From Rhizocola hellebori (GTDB lineage Bacteria; Actinomycetota; Actinomycetes; Mycobacteriales; Micromonosporaceae), in contig NZ_BONY01000017.1 in NCBI RefSeq assembly GCF_016862955.1, positions 62,001 to 126,000 on the forward strand: a DNA stretch of 64,000 nucleotides, given 5' to 3'. Shown piece after piece: positions 1 through 8,699 of this stretch; the stretch's first letter is position 1; each line of letters opens with the position of its first letter. The notes under the pieces are model-generated. The model saw only the letters and a list, made by a program, of their open reading frames with translations. It had not been told where the DNA came from and made no database searches. The position numbers and the translations under genes were made by a program.

Positions 1-466
1 TGAGCAGCAATCTTGGGTTCGTCAGGAGGGCTCGCGCAATCGCTGTGCTCTGCTGTTCGCCGCCGGAAAGCGTCGAGGCACGCCGCCGCAGCGCTTGCCG
101 CAACATCGGAAAGGCCTCTAAGACCATCTCCAGCTCCCAGCCGCCAGGCCGTGACCGTGCGACCCGCAGGTTCTCCTCGACGGTCATCTCCGGGAAAAGG
201 CGGCGGCCTTCAGGCACAAGCGCGATGCCCGCGGCGACCCGCCGATCGGCGGGCAGGCGGGTGATGTCGGATCCATCAAAGTGGACGGTGCCGCCCCCGA
301 TTGGGTGTACGCCGGCGATGGCGCGCAGCAGGGTCGACTTGCCGGCGCCGTTGGCCCCCACCAGCGCCAGCACTTCGCCTCGGCCGATGGTCAGGCTCAC
401 TTCGCGGACCGCGGGCAATTGGCCGTGCCGCGCCGTCAGATTGCGAACGTTGAGAAGCTCAGTCAT
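1..466 (-). CDS. livF: Branched-chain amino acid ABC transporter ATP-binding protein LivF (C-terminus cut by window edge)
   Basis: The minus-strand reading begins MTELLNVRNLT and runs open to the left edge. It shows Walker A (GANGAGKST) near residue 37, a Q-loop region ending PEGRRLF, and the ABC signature LSGGEQQ near residue 134, in LivF order. The Walker B aspartate and the C-terminus lie outside the window. The protein would power import of a branched-chain amino acid, amide or similar substrate from the cytoplasmic face. Its ATG overlaps the stop of livG by 4 bp, so the two are translationally coupled. The permease genes (livH, livM) are not in the window and would have to lie further left. 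The family is secure; the substrate is not known. Confidence 0.9.
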   Translation of the reverse strand, partial: MTELLNVRNLTARHGQLPAVREVSLTIGRGEVLALVGANGAGKSTLLRAIAGVHPIGGGTVHFDGSDITRLPADRRVAAGIALVPEGRRLFPEMTVEENLRVARSRPGGWELEMVLEAFPMLRQALRRRASTLSGGEQQSTAIARALLTNPRLLL

Positions 467-1197
467 GCCGACACCACCGCCTTGCCCAGATATGCGTCTA
501 CCACTGCCGGGTCGCGCAGCACCGCATCGGGCGGACCATCGGCGATGACCCGCCCGGATTCCATGCAGACCAATCGGTCCACCACCTGGACCAGAACCGG
601 TACCAGATGTTCGATCCAGACCACGGCGATGCCGAGCAGCCGCAGCCGCAGGATGAGGCCGACCAGCTGGTCGGCCTCCGCCTCCGTCAGACCCGCTCCG
701 ATCTCGTCGAGCAGCAGCACCCGCGGGCCGGTCGCCAGCGCCCGCGCCAGCTCTAGCCGCTTACGATGCAGCAGCCCAAGGCTGACGGCGCGGCGGTTGG
801 CCAGATCGATGAGCCCGCACGTGGTCAGCACGTCGATGCATCGCTCATAGGCGGTGTTGCCGCGTAGCCCAGCGCCGGCCGATGCGCCTACGAACACGTT
901 CTCCAAAACGGTCATGCCACCGAATGGCCGCGGAATCTGGAATGCCCTTCCGATTCCATGCCGACAGCGCTTTTCAGGCCGCATTCCGGTGATGTCACGC
1001 CCGTCGAGCCGGACGGTGCCCTCCGACGCTGCCACCACGCCTGTCAGGACGTTGAGCAGGGTGGTCTTTCCGGCGCCGTTGGGTCCGACGACGCCGACAG
1101 CTTCGCCCTGGCCGACGTGAAAGTCAACGCGGTCAAGCACTCTCAGCTCACCATATACTTTGGACAGACGGTGGCCGACAAGGACGGCCGTACTCAT
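463..1197 (-). CDS. livG: Branched-chain amino acid ABC transporter ATP-binding protein LivG
   Basis: This 244-residue ABC ATPase starts MSTAVLVGHRLSKVYG. It has Walker A GPNGAGKTT, the LivG-type GIGRAFQIPR segment after the Q-loop, and Walker B LLLDEIGAGLTEAE. The usual ABC signature LSxGxxR reads SLGLLHRKRLELARAL here, a mild deviation common in LivG proteins. A much longer open frame exists upstream, but the ATG at 1197 overlaps the stop of the binding-protein gene (ATGA), and homology begins there. It should dimerise with LivF on the cytoplasmic side of the permease. It is cotranscribed with the binding protein and livF. The family assignment is firm. Confidence 0.9.
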   Translation of the reverse strand: MSTAVLVGHRLSKVYGELRVLDRVDFHVGQGEAVGVVGPNGAGKTTLLNVLTGVVAASEGTVRLDGRDITGMRPEKRCRHGIGRAFQIPRPFGGMTVLENVFVGASAGAGLRGNTAYERCIDVLTTCGLIDLANRRAVSLGLLHRKRLELARALATGPRVLLLDEIGAGLTEAEADQLVGLILRLRLLGIAVVWIEHLVPVLVQVVDRLVCMESGRVIADGPPDAVLRDPAVVDAYLGKAVVSA

Positions 1198-2492
1198 GCG
1201 TATGGCTTGAGCTGCGCCGAGACCGGCACGCTCGGGTCGCACGAGTTCTCGCACAAGACGAAGTCCAGCGGAAACCGGCCGGAGCCTGCCGTGACCCACT
1301 GGCCGCCAAGGATGGGGGTGGTGACCACGTTTGCGTTGGGCCCCTTGCCCCATTGCAGGTGTCCCACAGGCGTCTCCACCTCGAGGGTGCCGATCGCCTT
1401 GGCCACGGCCTCCTTGTCCTTGGGGTCGCCTGCCGCGCGCAACGCAGCCGCAGCCACATCGAAAAGCGCCAGGCTCGGACCGAGCTGCTGGCTCCACTGC
1501 TTGCCCGCCGAGTCCCGGTAGCCGGTCGCCAGATCCTTGGAGGTCACGTTGGTCAGCGACGACCTGTAGGGGAAAGTAGGTGTCCAGTAAGCCGCGCCGG
1601 CCAGGTTGACACCGATCGGGCCAAGGGATTCGATCTGGGAAGGGAACAGGCCGGTCTTGGCGGTCTGGCAGATTTTTGGCTTGTACCCTTGCTGCGCCGA
1701 CTGCTGCCAGAAGGTCGCGAAGTCCGAGGGGATCGGGAAGGTGTTGAAGATCTCGCAGCCCTCCTGTTTGAACTTGGCGATCTGCGCGGAGTAGTCGTTC
1801 GTGCCGTCGGTGTATGCGCCGGGATCCACAATCTGGTAACCGCCTTTAACCAGCATCGGCCCCAGCACCTGGCGGATGGCGTTGCCCGTGGAGTCGTTGG
1901 GCCACATCACACCCACCTTGTTGTTTGTCTTCACCTGGGGCCACAGGTTCACGTAGGCCAGGCGGAATTCCTCCACGCCGAAGCAGAAATGATAGGTGTA
2001 CTTGAAAGCGTTCGGCTGATCTGGCTTGCCGCCACGGCCGAAATACCATGACTCCCACGGCATTACCGTGGACAAGCACGGCACGCCCGCGGCCTCGCAC
2101 GCGTCGGCGACAGGGTTGACCGTCTCCGCCGTCGAGGTGGTGACCATGAGATCGATTCCGTCACCGTTGATCAGGTCGTTAGCGACCTGGGCGCCGCGCT
2201 GCGGGTCGGACTGCCCGTCCTTGTCGATCACTTCAACGTCGTACTTCTTGCCGCCGATCGTCAGACCGCCGGCGAACGCGTTGCGCGCCAGCCCGATAAC
2301 GTAGGCATCGGTTTCCCCGAATCCGGCCGCCGGGCCGGTGCGCGGGCTCACGAACCCGATTTTGATCGTGGTGGAGGTCCCACCACCGCTGCTGCCGCCG
2401 GCCACTTCGCACGCTGCCGCGATCGGCGCGGCCACAGCCAGACCCGCGATTCCTACACCGGCGCGCAGGACCTGGCGCCTGTTCATCGTCAC
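1194..2492 (-). CDS. ABC transporter substrate-binding lipoprotein, LivK/Peripla_BP_6 family, Tat-type signal
   Basis: The product is about 432 residues. The GTG at 2492 was chosen because AGGAG sits 6 nt upstream; an ATG two codons later is the alternative. The N-terminus has twin arginines (NRRQVLRAG), a hydrophobic stretch and a lipobox ending AAAC, so a Tat-exported lipoprotein is likely. The mature part begins with the type I periplasmic binding fold (TIKIGFVSPRTGPAAGFGE) and continues through the typical ANDLINGDGIDLM and VGVMWPNDS segments. It should capture the substrate outside the membrane and deliver it to the LivFG transporter encoded just downstream. The ligand could be a branched-chain amino acid, urea or an amide; nothing in the sequence decides this. 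Confidence 0.87.
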   Translation of the reverse strand: MTMNRRQVLRAGVGIAGLAVAAPIAAACEVAGGSSGGGTSTTIKIGFVSPRTGPAAGFGETDAYVIGLARNAFAGGLTIGGKKYDVEVIDKDGQSDPQRGAQVANDLINGDGIDLMVTTSTAETVNPVADACEAAGVPCLSTVMPWESWYFGRGGKPDQPNAFKYTYHFCFGVEEFRLAYVNLWPQVKTNNKVGVMWPNDSTGNAIRQVLGPMLVKGGYQIVDPGAYTDGTNDYSAQIAKFKQEGCEIFNTFPIPSDFATFWQQSAQQGYKPKICQTAKTGLFPSQIESLGPIGVNLAGAAYWTPTFPYRSSLTNVTSKDLATGYRDSAGKQWSQQLGPSLALFDVAAAALRAAGDPKDKEAVAKAIGTLEVETPVGHLQWGKGPNANVVTTPILGGQWVTAGSGRFPLDFVLCENSCDPSVPVSAQLKPYA

Positions 2493-2748
2493 GGCAATCT
2501 CCTTCTTTCTTTGTTGGCATTTGCACCGTTCGTGATGGGGTAACGCGCCGCCCTTGCGCCTGGCGAAGGCGCCATTGCTTGCAGGCGTCTGTGTCGATTG
2601 CACCGCCGACCCCGAGGACCGGACAGTGCCACATCCGCAATGGACCTGGGGCCACCCCGCGTATGGCGCTTTAGCCGCCACCATCGCCCTGGATAGGGTG
2701 CATTTGCCATCTATGATCTTCGACCTTCACATAGAAAGGTGAACCGAG

Positions 2749-3441
2749 GTGTATGGATTGATTCAGGCGGCGGGAATAATCGACCGCGCGGAAGCGGCGA
2801 TGCTCTGCGAAGCGGGTGTGGACTGGCTCGGGTTTCCCTTGCGGCTTCCGTCCAAAAGGGAGGACTTGACCGAGGCTGAGGCCATCGACGTCATCGCCTC
2901 CATCAGGTCACCGCACAAAGGCGTCGTCATCACCTACCTGACCGAGGCGGAAGAGATTCGCGCCTTCTGCGCCGAGCTCGGCGTCCGGACAGTGCAGCTG
3001 CACGGCGATGTTCCCGCCGCTCAGCTACGTACGCTCAAACAGATCGACCCCGAGTTGTACGTGCTCAAAAGCCTGGTGGTCGAGAAAGACAACACAGCCA
3101 GCCTCGCCAGGACGGTCGAAGAAGTCGCCGACTGGGTAGACATGTTCATCACCGACAGCTTTAACCCGGCGACCGGTGCCAAGGGCGCGACGGGCATGGT
3201 CCACGACTGGCGGGTCAGCGCGAAACTGGCGCGCCTGTCACCTAGGCCACTAATGCTCGCCGGCGGCCTGAATGCCGACAACGTCATTGACGCGATCGAA
3301 CAGGTCCGCCCTGCGGCGGTCGACGCCCACACCGGGCTTGAGGGCCCGGACGGACGGAAGGATCCCGAGAAGGTCCGCCTGTTCGTCGAGCGCTCAAAGC
3401 TGGCATTCGCCCGGCTGGCGCTGGGCGTCGTCGCGCGGTGA
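2749..3441 (+). CDS. TrpF-fold (phosphoribosylanthranilate isomerase-like) protein without the catalytic cysteine
   Basis: This 230-residue (beta/alpha)8-barrel protein has TrpF landmarks: QLHGD (83-87), the ITDS aspartate (Asp136), a GATG phosphate loop (146-149), LAGGLNADNV and the VDAHTGLEG end motif. PRA isomerases use a cysteine in an N-terminal KICG motif as general base. Here the equivalent stretch is IQAAG (5-9), so that base is missing. No trp genes are nearby. It stands alone, diverging from the ABC binding-protein gene and converging on a flavin monooxygenase. It may have another role on a phosphorylated sugar-like ligand, or be a decaying paralogue. The start is GTG, with AAAGGTGA upstream. 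Confidence 0.7.
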   Translation: MYGLIQAAGIIDRAEAAMLCEAGVDWLGFPLRLPSKREDLTEAEAIDVIASIRSPHKGVVITYLTEAEEIRAFCAELGVRTVQLHGDVPAAQLRTLKQIDPELYVLKSLVVEKDNTASLARTVEEVADWVDMFITDSFNPATGAKGATGMVHDWRVSAKLARLSPRPLMLAGGLNADNVIDAIEQVRPAAVDAHTGLEGPDGRKDPEKVRLFVERSKLAFARLALGVVAR

Positions 3442-3455
3442 TTGTCTCGCGGAAC

Positions 3456-3488
3456 GCCGGATGCTTCGCCAGTGGCGGAGCATCCGGC
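3456..3488. terminator. Bidirectional terminator between convergent genes
   Basis: A 15-bp stem (GCCGGATGCTTCGCC against GGCGGAGCATCCGGC, one G-U type mismatch) with a 3-nt loop lies between the stop of the TrpF-like gene and the stop of the convergent monooxygenase gene. There is no U-tract, as is usual in actinobacteria. Confidence 0.8.
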
Positions 3489-3535
3489 ATATCCAGTGGT
3501 CAATCAACGCGGCCCGAGCCAGAGCACCAGCTGCA

Positions 3536-4918
3536 TCACATGAGGCACCCCCTCGTCGGGTGGGCGGACACGATTCTCGCGCTGTCCGCCTTGACATAGG
3601 AGCTCGGCGGCCAGGCCAGGCCCAGATGCCCCCGAAGAGTGTCGGTGGTGTATTCGGTCCGGAACAGGGCACGCTTCTGGAGTTCTGGGACCACGAGGTC
3701 GACGAAATCGGTGAGCCCATCGGGCATGGCCGCAGGGAACACCACAAACCCGTCCGCGCCCTCGCCGTCGAAGCGCTCCTGCATATAGTCGGCCAGCTGC
3801 TCGGGTGTGCCGATCTGTACCCGGTCAAGGAACATGCGCCGGTAAAGGTCGCGTAACGTCACCGAACGATCGGAGGCTATCGCCGCCAGCCTGGCATAGA
3901 TCGACTTGGACTGATTGGTGACATTGACATCGGCCTGGAAGTCCAGCGGCTCGTCCAGGTCACGGGCTGACAGGTCAATCTCCAGATAGTGCGAAAGGTG
4001 GTCAAGTGCCAACCGTTGCGGCGTCAACGCGACCAGCTCCTCGGCGTGGTCCCGTGCTTGTTGCTCGGTTACGCCGATCACCGGTACCAGCATCGGCAAA
4101 ACCTTGACATCGTTGGGTTCCCGGCCGTAACCGCGGGCACGCCGCTTGACATCGGCGTAAAACTCCTGCGCCTGCGCCAGGCTTCCGGCGATGGTGAACA
4201 CCGCGTCGGCCGTAGCTGCGGCAAGGTCACGCCCGGCGGGCGACGCTCCGGCCTGGAACAGCACGGGGTAGCCCTGCGGGGGCCGGGCGATATTGAGCGG
4301 CCCGCGAACCGTGAAGTGCTTTCCCTGATGGTAAAGCGTGTGCAGCTTACTCGCATCAGCGAAGTAGCCGCTTTGCTTGTCGCACAACAGCGCGTCGTCG
4401 TCCCAGCTGTCCCACAGCCCGCGGGCCACGTCGACGAACTCACGGGCACGCTCGTAGCGTATGGCGTGGTCGAGGTTGCGGTCACGGCCGAAGTTGCGCG
4501 CTTCCTCATCCGAGGCGGAGGTCACCAGATTCCACGCGGCCCTGCCATTGCTGAGATGATCCAGCGTCGCCAGCTTACGAGCCACGTGATACGGCTCGTT
4601 GTAGGTAGTGGAAAGCGTGGCCGCCAAGCCGATGTGCCGGGTGACCGCGGCAATCGCTCCCAGCAGCACGAAGGGCTCGGGACGCACGTTGCTGGAGTGC
4701 TCGATGCCCGACGTGAAGCGGTCCCACACGTACAGCTCGTCGGCGAGGAAGATGGTGTCGAATTTTCCCCGTTCCGCTGTCCGGGCAAACTCGACATAGT
4801 AGTTCAGATCCATAAACGCCTCTGGTTTCGCCCCGGCGCAGCGCCATGCGGTGATGTGCTCACCGCCCGGCCACCACTGGCCGGCGCCCAGAACCATCCG
4901 GCGTCGCACAGTACTCAT
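3536..4918 (-). CDS. FMN-dependent monooxygenase of the NtaA/SnaA/DszA (bacterial luciferase-like) family
   Basis: The product is about 460 residues, starting MSTVRRRMVLGAGQWWPGG. The family signature is clear: FAEFARTAERGKFDTIFLAD-like text near residue 50, the NPEPF-type segment (VRPEPFVLLGAIAAVT), TTYNEPYHVARKLATLDHLSNGR, WNLVTS, and the conserved QAGASPAGRDLAA flavin-binding region. These enzymes use reduced FMN and O2 to cleave C-N or C-S bonds or to oxidise heterocycles, and need a separate flavin reductase, which is not adjacent. A longer open frame (to 5260) would overlap narG on the opposite strand. The ATG at 4918 fits family length. It diverges from narG, sharing a 156-bp intergenic region. 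Confidence 0.87.
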   Translation of the reverse strand: MSTVRRRMVLGAGQWWPGGEHITAWRCAGAKPEAFMDLNYYVEFARTAERGKFDTIFLADELYVWDRFTSGIEHSSNVRPEPFVLLGAIAAVTRHIGLAATLSTTYNEPYHVARKLATLDHLSNGRAAWNLVTSASDEEARNFGRDRNLDHAIRYERAREFVDVARGLWDSWDDDALLCDKQSGYFADASKLHTLYHQGKHFTVRGPLNIARPPQGYPVLFQAGASPAGRDLAAATADAVFTIAGSLAQAQEFYADVKRRARGYGREPNDVKVLPMLVPVIGVTEQQARDHAEELVALTPQRLALDHLSHYLEIDLSARDLDEPLDFQADVNVTNQSKSIYARLAAIASDRSVTLRDLYRRMFLDRVQIGTPEQLADYMQERFDGEGADGFVVFPAAMPDGLTDFVDLVVPELQKRALFRTEYTTDTLRGHLGLAWPPSSYVKADSARIVSAHPTRGCLM

Positions 4919-4954
4919 GTAGATGAACGTAGATCCGCCGACTTGCCTGCGATA

Positions 4955-5016
4955 GCACCATTTTGCGACTTGGCCCGGTGCCAAATGGCCCTCCCGGCAT
5001 CGGGTTCTTGGCACTT
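4955..5016. promoter_or_regulatory. Candidate regulator sites upstream of narG (TGGCAC motif)
   Basis: The narG/monooxygenase intergenic region contains GCACCATTTTGCGAC (4955-4969), GGTGCCAAAT (4977-4986; ATTTGGCACC on the minus strand) and TTGGCACTT (5008-5016). The second and third form an inverted repeat GTGCCAA/TTGGCAC. The 10-mer ATTTGGCACC recurs exactly upstream of narK, and GCACCTTTTGCGGC there resembles the first element. This suggests a common regulator of the nitrate genes. The regulator is unknown. Confidence 0.4.
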
Positions 5017-5074
5017 CCAGCGACCGGACGAACCCGGCGACGATGAGCCGATACCGCACGCTGGGGAGCTGGCC

Positions 5075-8000
5075 ATGGAACATCACAAAAACGGTGTCAC
5101 CGCTGGTCCGGCGGGTCGTGCCCTGCTCGCCCTCGGCGGGCTTGTGCGCCGCAGCGAGGTCTCGCCCGACGGCCGTGCGCTGTTCGAGCCCGGCCTCGCC
5201 CAGGAGGATCCGTTCTACCGCAGACGCGCGGCCCCCGACAAGGTGGTGCGTTCCACCCACGGCGTGAACTGCACCGGATCATGTTCATGGAATGTCTATG
5301 TCCAGGACGGGATCATCACCTGGGAGTCGCAGCAGACCGACTACCCCACGGTCGGCCCCGACAGCCCTGAATACGAGCCACGTGGCTGCCCGCGCGGCGC
5401 CGCCTTCTCCTGGTACACCTACTCCCCGACCCGCATCCGCTATCCCTACGCCCGCGGTGAACTGGTCACCATGTTCCGCGAAGCCAAGGCGCGCCTGGGC
5501 GACCCGGTGCTGGCGTGGGCCGACATTCAGGCCGACCCCGAGCGGCGCCGCCGCTATCAGAAGGCCCGCGGTAAAGGCGGTCTGATCCGCATCGGCTGGG
5601 CCGAAGCGCTGGAAATCATTGCGGCCGCCCACGTGCACGCCATCAAGGAGTACGGCCCGGACCGGGTCGCCGGGTTCTCACCGATCCCCGCGATGTCCAT
5701 GGTGTCGCATGCCGTCGGGGCTCGGTTCATCTCTCTGATCGGCGGCGCGATGCTGTCGTTCTACGACTGGTACGCCGACCTTCCGGTGGCCTCGCCGCAG
5801 ATGTTCGGCGACCAGACCGACGTACCCGAGTCGGCCGACTGGTGGAATGCCTCCTACCTGCTCATGTGGGGCTCCAACGTACCGGTGACCCGCACCCCGG
5901 ACGCGCACTGGATTGCCGAGGCCCGCTATCGAGGGCAGAAGGTAGTCGTCATCAGCCCGGACTACGCCGACAACGTCAAGTTCGCCGACGAATGGCTGGC
6001 CTGCCAGCCGGGCACAGACGGCGCGCTGGCCATGGCGATGGGCCACGTGATCCTCTCCGAGTTCCACGCCGGCCGCTGCGTGCGGCGCTTCACCGAATAC
6101 GCCAGCCGCTACACCGATCTGCCGTTCCTGGTGACACTGTCCGAACGCCATGGCGCTTTTGTACCAGGCAAGTTCCTCACTGCCCCCGGTGAGCCGTTCA
6201 AACCGCTGGTGTGGGACGAGGCCGACGCAGCGCCCGCAACCCCCAACGGCTCCCTGGGTTTCCGGTACGCCGACTCAGGCAAGGGTAAGTGGAACCTGGA
6301 CCTGGGCCAGATACAGCCGGCTTTGTCCTGTATGGACAGCGGCGAGTCGGTCGATGTGCTGCTGCCCCGCTTCGACCATCCCGACGGCCGCGGTGGCGTG
6401 CTGCGCCGAGGGGTGCCCACCAGGGTGGTCGACGGCCATTTGGTTACCACCGTGTACGACCTCCTGCTGGCGCAGTATGGCGTGTACCGTCCTGGCCTGC
6501 CCGGCAGCTGGCCACAGTCCTACGCCGACCCGTGCCAGCCCTACACACCGGCATGGCAGGAGGCGATTACCGGTGTGCCTGCGGCACAATGCATCCGGGT
6601 GGCACGCGAGTTCGCCGACAACGCTGAACGCTCCGGCGGCCGGTCGATGATCGTTATGGGGGCGGGCACCAACCATTGGTTCCACTCCGACACCACCTAC
6701 CGGGCCATGCTCGCACTAACCACGCTGACCGGATGCCAAGGAGTCAATGGCGGCGGCTGGGCACACTATGTCGGGCAAGAGAAATGCCGTCCGCTGACAG
6801 GCTGGTCACATCTGGCCTACGGGCTGGACTGGACGCGTCCGCCGCGGCAAATGGCGGCCACGCCTTACTGGTACCTGCACACCGATCAGTGGCGCTACGA
6901 CGGACATGACTGCGGCACCATGGCTTCTCCGCTCAGCGATGGCAGATTCGCCGGAACCCGCACCGCCGACCTGATCGCGCAGTCAGCCCGCATGGGCTGG
7001 ATGCCCTCCATCCCTACCTTCGATCGCAACCCGCTCGACCTCGCCGACGAGGCGATGGCTTCGCACCCCGACCATCCCACCGACGGGATCATCGACGCCC
7101 TCAAAGACGGACGACTTGGCTTCGCCTGCGCCGACCCGGACGCGCCACAAAACTGGCCCCGCGTCCTCACCGTATGGCGCGCCAACCTGTTGGGCTCCAG
7201 CGCGAAAGGCCACGAATATTTTCTTCGACATCTACTTGGTACCGATTCCTCTGTGCGGGCCGCCGAAACCTCACCGGATCGACGCCCAGCCGAAGTCACC
7301 TGGCACGACGAGGCCCCTGAAGGCAAACTAGACCTGCTGCTGAGCCTGGATTTCCGGATGACCTCCACCACCTTGTTCTCCGACGTGATCCTGCCGGCCG
7401 CGACCTGGTATGAGAAACACGACCTGTCCAGCACCGACATGCATCCGTTCGTGCACGCCTTCAACCCGGCGATCCAGCCGCCCTGGCAGACCCGCACCGA
7501 CTTCGACGCCTTCCACCACATCGCCCGGGCCTTCTCCGCATGCGCAGCGGAGCATCTCGGCAAGCGCCGAGACCTGGTCGCGGTGCCCCTGGCCCACGAC
7601 ACCCCCGACGAGCTGGCCACACCACACGGCATCGTTCGCGATGGTGCCACCATGCCCAAACTTGTGATCGTGGAGCGTGACTACGCGGCGATCGCCGACC
7701 AGCTCGCCGCGCTCGGACCGCTGCTGGACTCCATGGGAACCACCACCAAAGGGGTCACCGTCGATGTGACCCCGGAGATCGACTTTCTGCGCTCCGCCAA
7801 TGGTGTGGACGCCAACAGGCGGCCGGCGCTGACCCGCGACACCCATATGTGCGAGGCGATCCTGGCCTTGTCAGGCACCACGAACGGGCGAGTCGCCGTC
7901 GCTGGGTTCGAGGCGCTTCAACGCGTCACCGGTCGCCGGCTTACCGATCTCGCCGCCGCTCACGAGTCAGAGCGCATCCGGTTCGCCGACACGCAGGCTC

Positions 8001-8698
8001 GGCCGGTCCAGGTGTTCACGAGTGCGGAGTGGTCGGGCAGCGAGCAAGGCGGGCGCCGCTACTCCCCGTTCACTCTCAATGTCGAGCGGCTCAAACCTTG
8101 GCACACGTTGACCGGGCGCCAGCACCTTTTCCTCGATCACGACTGGATGCTGGACTTCGGCGAGGCGATGCCCATCTACCGGCCGCCCCTGGACATGCAC
8201 CGCCTCTTCGGTGAACCCGAGCTGACCTCCACGGGGGAGCTGGGACTGACCGTGCGCTACCTCACTCCGCACTCGAAATGGTCGATCCACTCCGAGTACC
8301 AGGAAAACCTGTTGATGCAAACGCTGTCTCGGGGTGGACCCGCGATCTGGATCAGCGAGCCCGACGCAGCGAAGATCGGCGTGCGTGACAACGAGTGGGT
8401 CGAGGCTGTCAATCGAAACGGTGTCGTCGTGGCCAGGGCTGTGGTCACTCACAAGATGCCGGAGGGCACGGTGTACATGTACCACGCGCAGGATCGGATG
8501 ATAAATGTGCCCCGCTCGCAGACCAGCGGACGGCGCGGTGGCGTGCACAACTCCCTGACCCGCCTGCTCATCAAGCCCACGCAGCTGATCGGCGGCTACG
8601 CCCAGTTCAGTTTCGCCCTCAACTACCTGGGCCCCACCGGAAATCAGCGCGATGAGGTCACGATGATCCGCCGCCGCCAGCAGAAGGTGGAGTACTGA
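5075..8698 (+). CDS. narG: Respiratory nitrate reductase alpha subunit NarG
   Basis: The 1207-residue protein matches NarG length. The N-terminus carries the FS0 cluster motif with His62, Cys66, Cys70 and Cys105 (HGVNCTGSC, then RGCPRG). The molybdenum-site region reads WYADLPVASPQMFGDQTD followed by VPESADWW and GSNVPVTRTPDAH, including the family Asp ligand. The end contains the molydop-binding domain (TPHSKWSIHSEYQENLLM, YAQFSFALNYLGPTGNQRDE). It reduces nitrate to nitrite on the cytoplasmic face with bis-MGD molybdenum, fed by NarH and NarI. The ATG at 5075 follows GGGGAG by about 8 nt; the far longer upstream frame is antisense to the monooxygenase. It is first in narGHJI. Confidence 0.97.
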   Translation: MEHHKNGVTAGPAGRALLALGGLVRRSEVSPDGRALFEPGLAQEDPFYRRRAAPDKVVRSTHGVNCTGSCSWNVYVQDGIITWESQQTDYPTVGPDSPEYEPRGCPRGAAFSWYTYSPTRIRYPYARGELVTMFREAKARLGDPVLAWADIQADPERRRRYQKARGKGGLIRIGWAEALEIIAAAHVHAIKEYGPDRVAGFSPIPAMSMVSHAVGARFISLIGGAMLSFYDWYADLPVASPQMFGDQTDVPESADWWNASYLLMWGSNVPVTRTPDAHWIAEARYRGQKVVVISPDYADNVKFADEWLACQPGTDGALAMAMGHVILSEFHAGRCVRRFTEYASRYTDLPFLVTLSERHGAFVPGKFLTAPGEPFKPLVWDEADAAPATPNGSLGFRYADSGKGKWNLDLGQIQPALSCMDSGESVDVLLPRFDHPDGRGGVLRRGVPTRVVDGHLVTTVYDLLLAQYGVYRPGLPGSWPQSYADPCQPYTPAWQEAITGVPAAQCIRVAREFADNAERSGGRSMIVMGAGTNHWFHSDTTYRAMLALTTLTGCQGVNGGGWAHYVGQEKCRPLTGWSHLAYGLDWTRPPRQMAATPYWYLHTDQWRYDGHDCGTMASPLSDGRFAGTRTADLIAQSARMGWMPSIPTFDRNPLDLADEAMASHPDHPTDGIIDALKDGRLGFACADPDAPQNWPRVLTVWRANLLGSSAKGHEYFLRHLLGTDSSVRAAETSPDRRPAEVTWHDEAPEGKLDLLLSLDFRMTSTTLFSDVILPAATWYEKHDLSSTDMHPFVHAFNPAIQPPWQTRTDFDAFHHIARAFSACAAEHLGKRRDLVAVPLAHDTPDELATPHGIVRDGATMPKLVIVERDYAAIADQLAALGPLLDSMGTTTKGVTVDVTPEIDFLRSANGVDANRRPALTRDTHMCEAILALSGTTNGRVAVAGFEALQRVTGRRLTDLAAAHESERIRFADTQARPVQVFTSAEWSGSEQGGRRYSPFTLNVERLKPWHTLTGRQHLFLDHDWMLDFGEAMPIYRPPLDMHRLFGEPELTSTGELGLTVRYLTPHSKWSIHSEYQENLLMQTLSRGGPAIWISEPDAAKIGVRDNEWVEAVNRNGVVVARAVVTHKMPEGTVYMYHAQDRMINVPRSQTSGRRGGVHNSLTRLLIKPTQLIGGYAQFSFALNYLGPTGNQRDEVTMIRRRQQKVEY

Positions 8699-8699
8699 T

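Noticed and set aside
3989-5074. Long upstream extension of narG (1569 codons in total)
   Set aside because: The extension runs antisense to the monooxygenase gene; NarG homology and a ribosome binding site start at 5075.
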